Shown: positions 5,962 through 5,986 of the stretch, in pieces
Layout of the letters: each line of letters begins with the position of its first letter
How positions within the stretch are numbered: position 1 is the first letter of the stretch
NCBI GenBank assembly: GCA_023452965.1
Contig: JAEXUU010000411.1
Coordinates: forward strand, 1-5,986
Length of the DNA stretch: 5,986 nucleotides
Source of the DNA: Pseudomonadota bacterium
Lineage (GTDB): Bacteria > Pseudomonadota > Alphaproteobacteria > Rhizobiales > Beijerinckiaceae
Reading direction: 5' to 3'
Made by a program: the position numbers and the translations under genes
Notes under the pieces: generated by a model
Database searches by the model: none
Told to the model about the DNA's origin: nothing
Seen by the model: the letters and a program-made list of their open reading frames with translations, nothing else

Positions 5962-5986
5962 CACTCCAAGTGGTGCATGTCGGAAA

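Noticed and set aside
2773..5964. Very long open frame (about 1063 codons) on the minus strand across the whole of putA
   Set aside because: The frame mirrors putA, whose strong G/C codon bias removes stops from the opposite strand. Its translation is low-complexity Ala/Gly/Arg/Asp-rich with no family motifs, and every PutA motif is intact on the other strand.
1..5986. tRNA or rRNA genes, CRISPR array, insertion sequence, toxin-antitoxin or defence genes
   Set aside because: I saw no clover-leaf sequence, regularly spaced direct repeats, transposase motifs or suitable small gene pairs; nearly all the window is accounted for by four normal genes.

Overview
The window is GC-rich, uses strongly G/C-ending codons, and looks like an ordinary chromosomal stretch of an alphaproteobacterium, probably of the order Hyphomicrobiales (Rhizobiales). 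The main reason is the pairing of a short bifunctional PutA, resembling the Bradyrhizobium enzyme as I remember it, with a divergent Lrp/AsnC-type regulator. This arrangement is known from Agrobacterium and Rhodobacter. I cannot name the genus from sequence alone.

Layout. Positions 1-85 hold an imperfect palindrome that resembles a dispersed repeat. The minus strand then carries two genes of an ABC importer of the nitrate/sulfonate/taurine/pyrimidine-precursor class. These are the ATPase (86-874) and, upstream of it in transcription order, the periplasmic binding protein (947-1999). A perfect 11-bp stem-loop lies between them. No permease gene is in the window. A 218-bp gap with candidate promoter and hairpin elements separates the binding protein from an Lrp-family regulator (putR, 2218-2691, minus strand). 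A 114-bp divergent intergenic region follows, with a phased ATATCC repeat that could be the regulator's operator. The plus strand then carries putA (2806-5922), followed by a hairpin at 5936-5961.

How the genes work together. PutA oxidises proline to glutamate in two coupled steps: proline dehydrogenase, then pyrroline-5-carboxylate/glutamate-semialdehyde dehydrogenase. It lacks the N-terminal ribbon-helix-helix domain that lets enterobacterial PutA repress itself, so control presumably falls to the divergent Lrp-type protein, as shown for PutR in other alphaproteobacteria. The ABC transporter genes are probably a separate unit, and nothing in the sequence links them to proline.

I see no mobile element, CRISPR array, RNA gene or wholly new system. 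The most interesting point is within putA. The active-site tyrosine that in E. coli PutA (Tyr540) enforces preference for proline over hydroxyproline is replaced by serine (Ser449). It is written with the only TCT serine codon I find in the gene, one base away from the tyrosine codon TAT.
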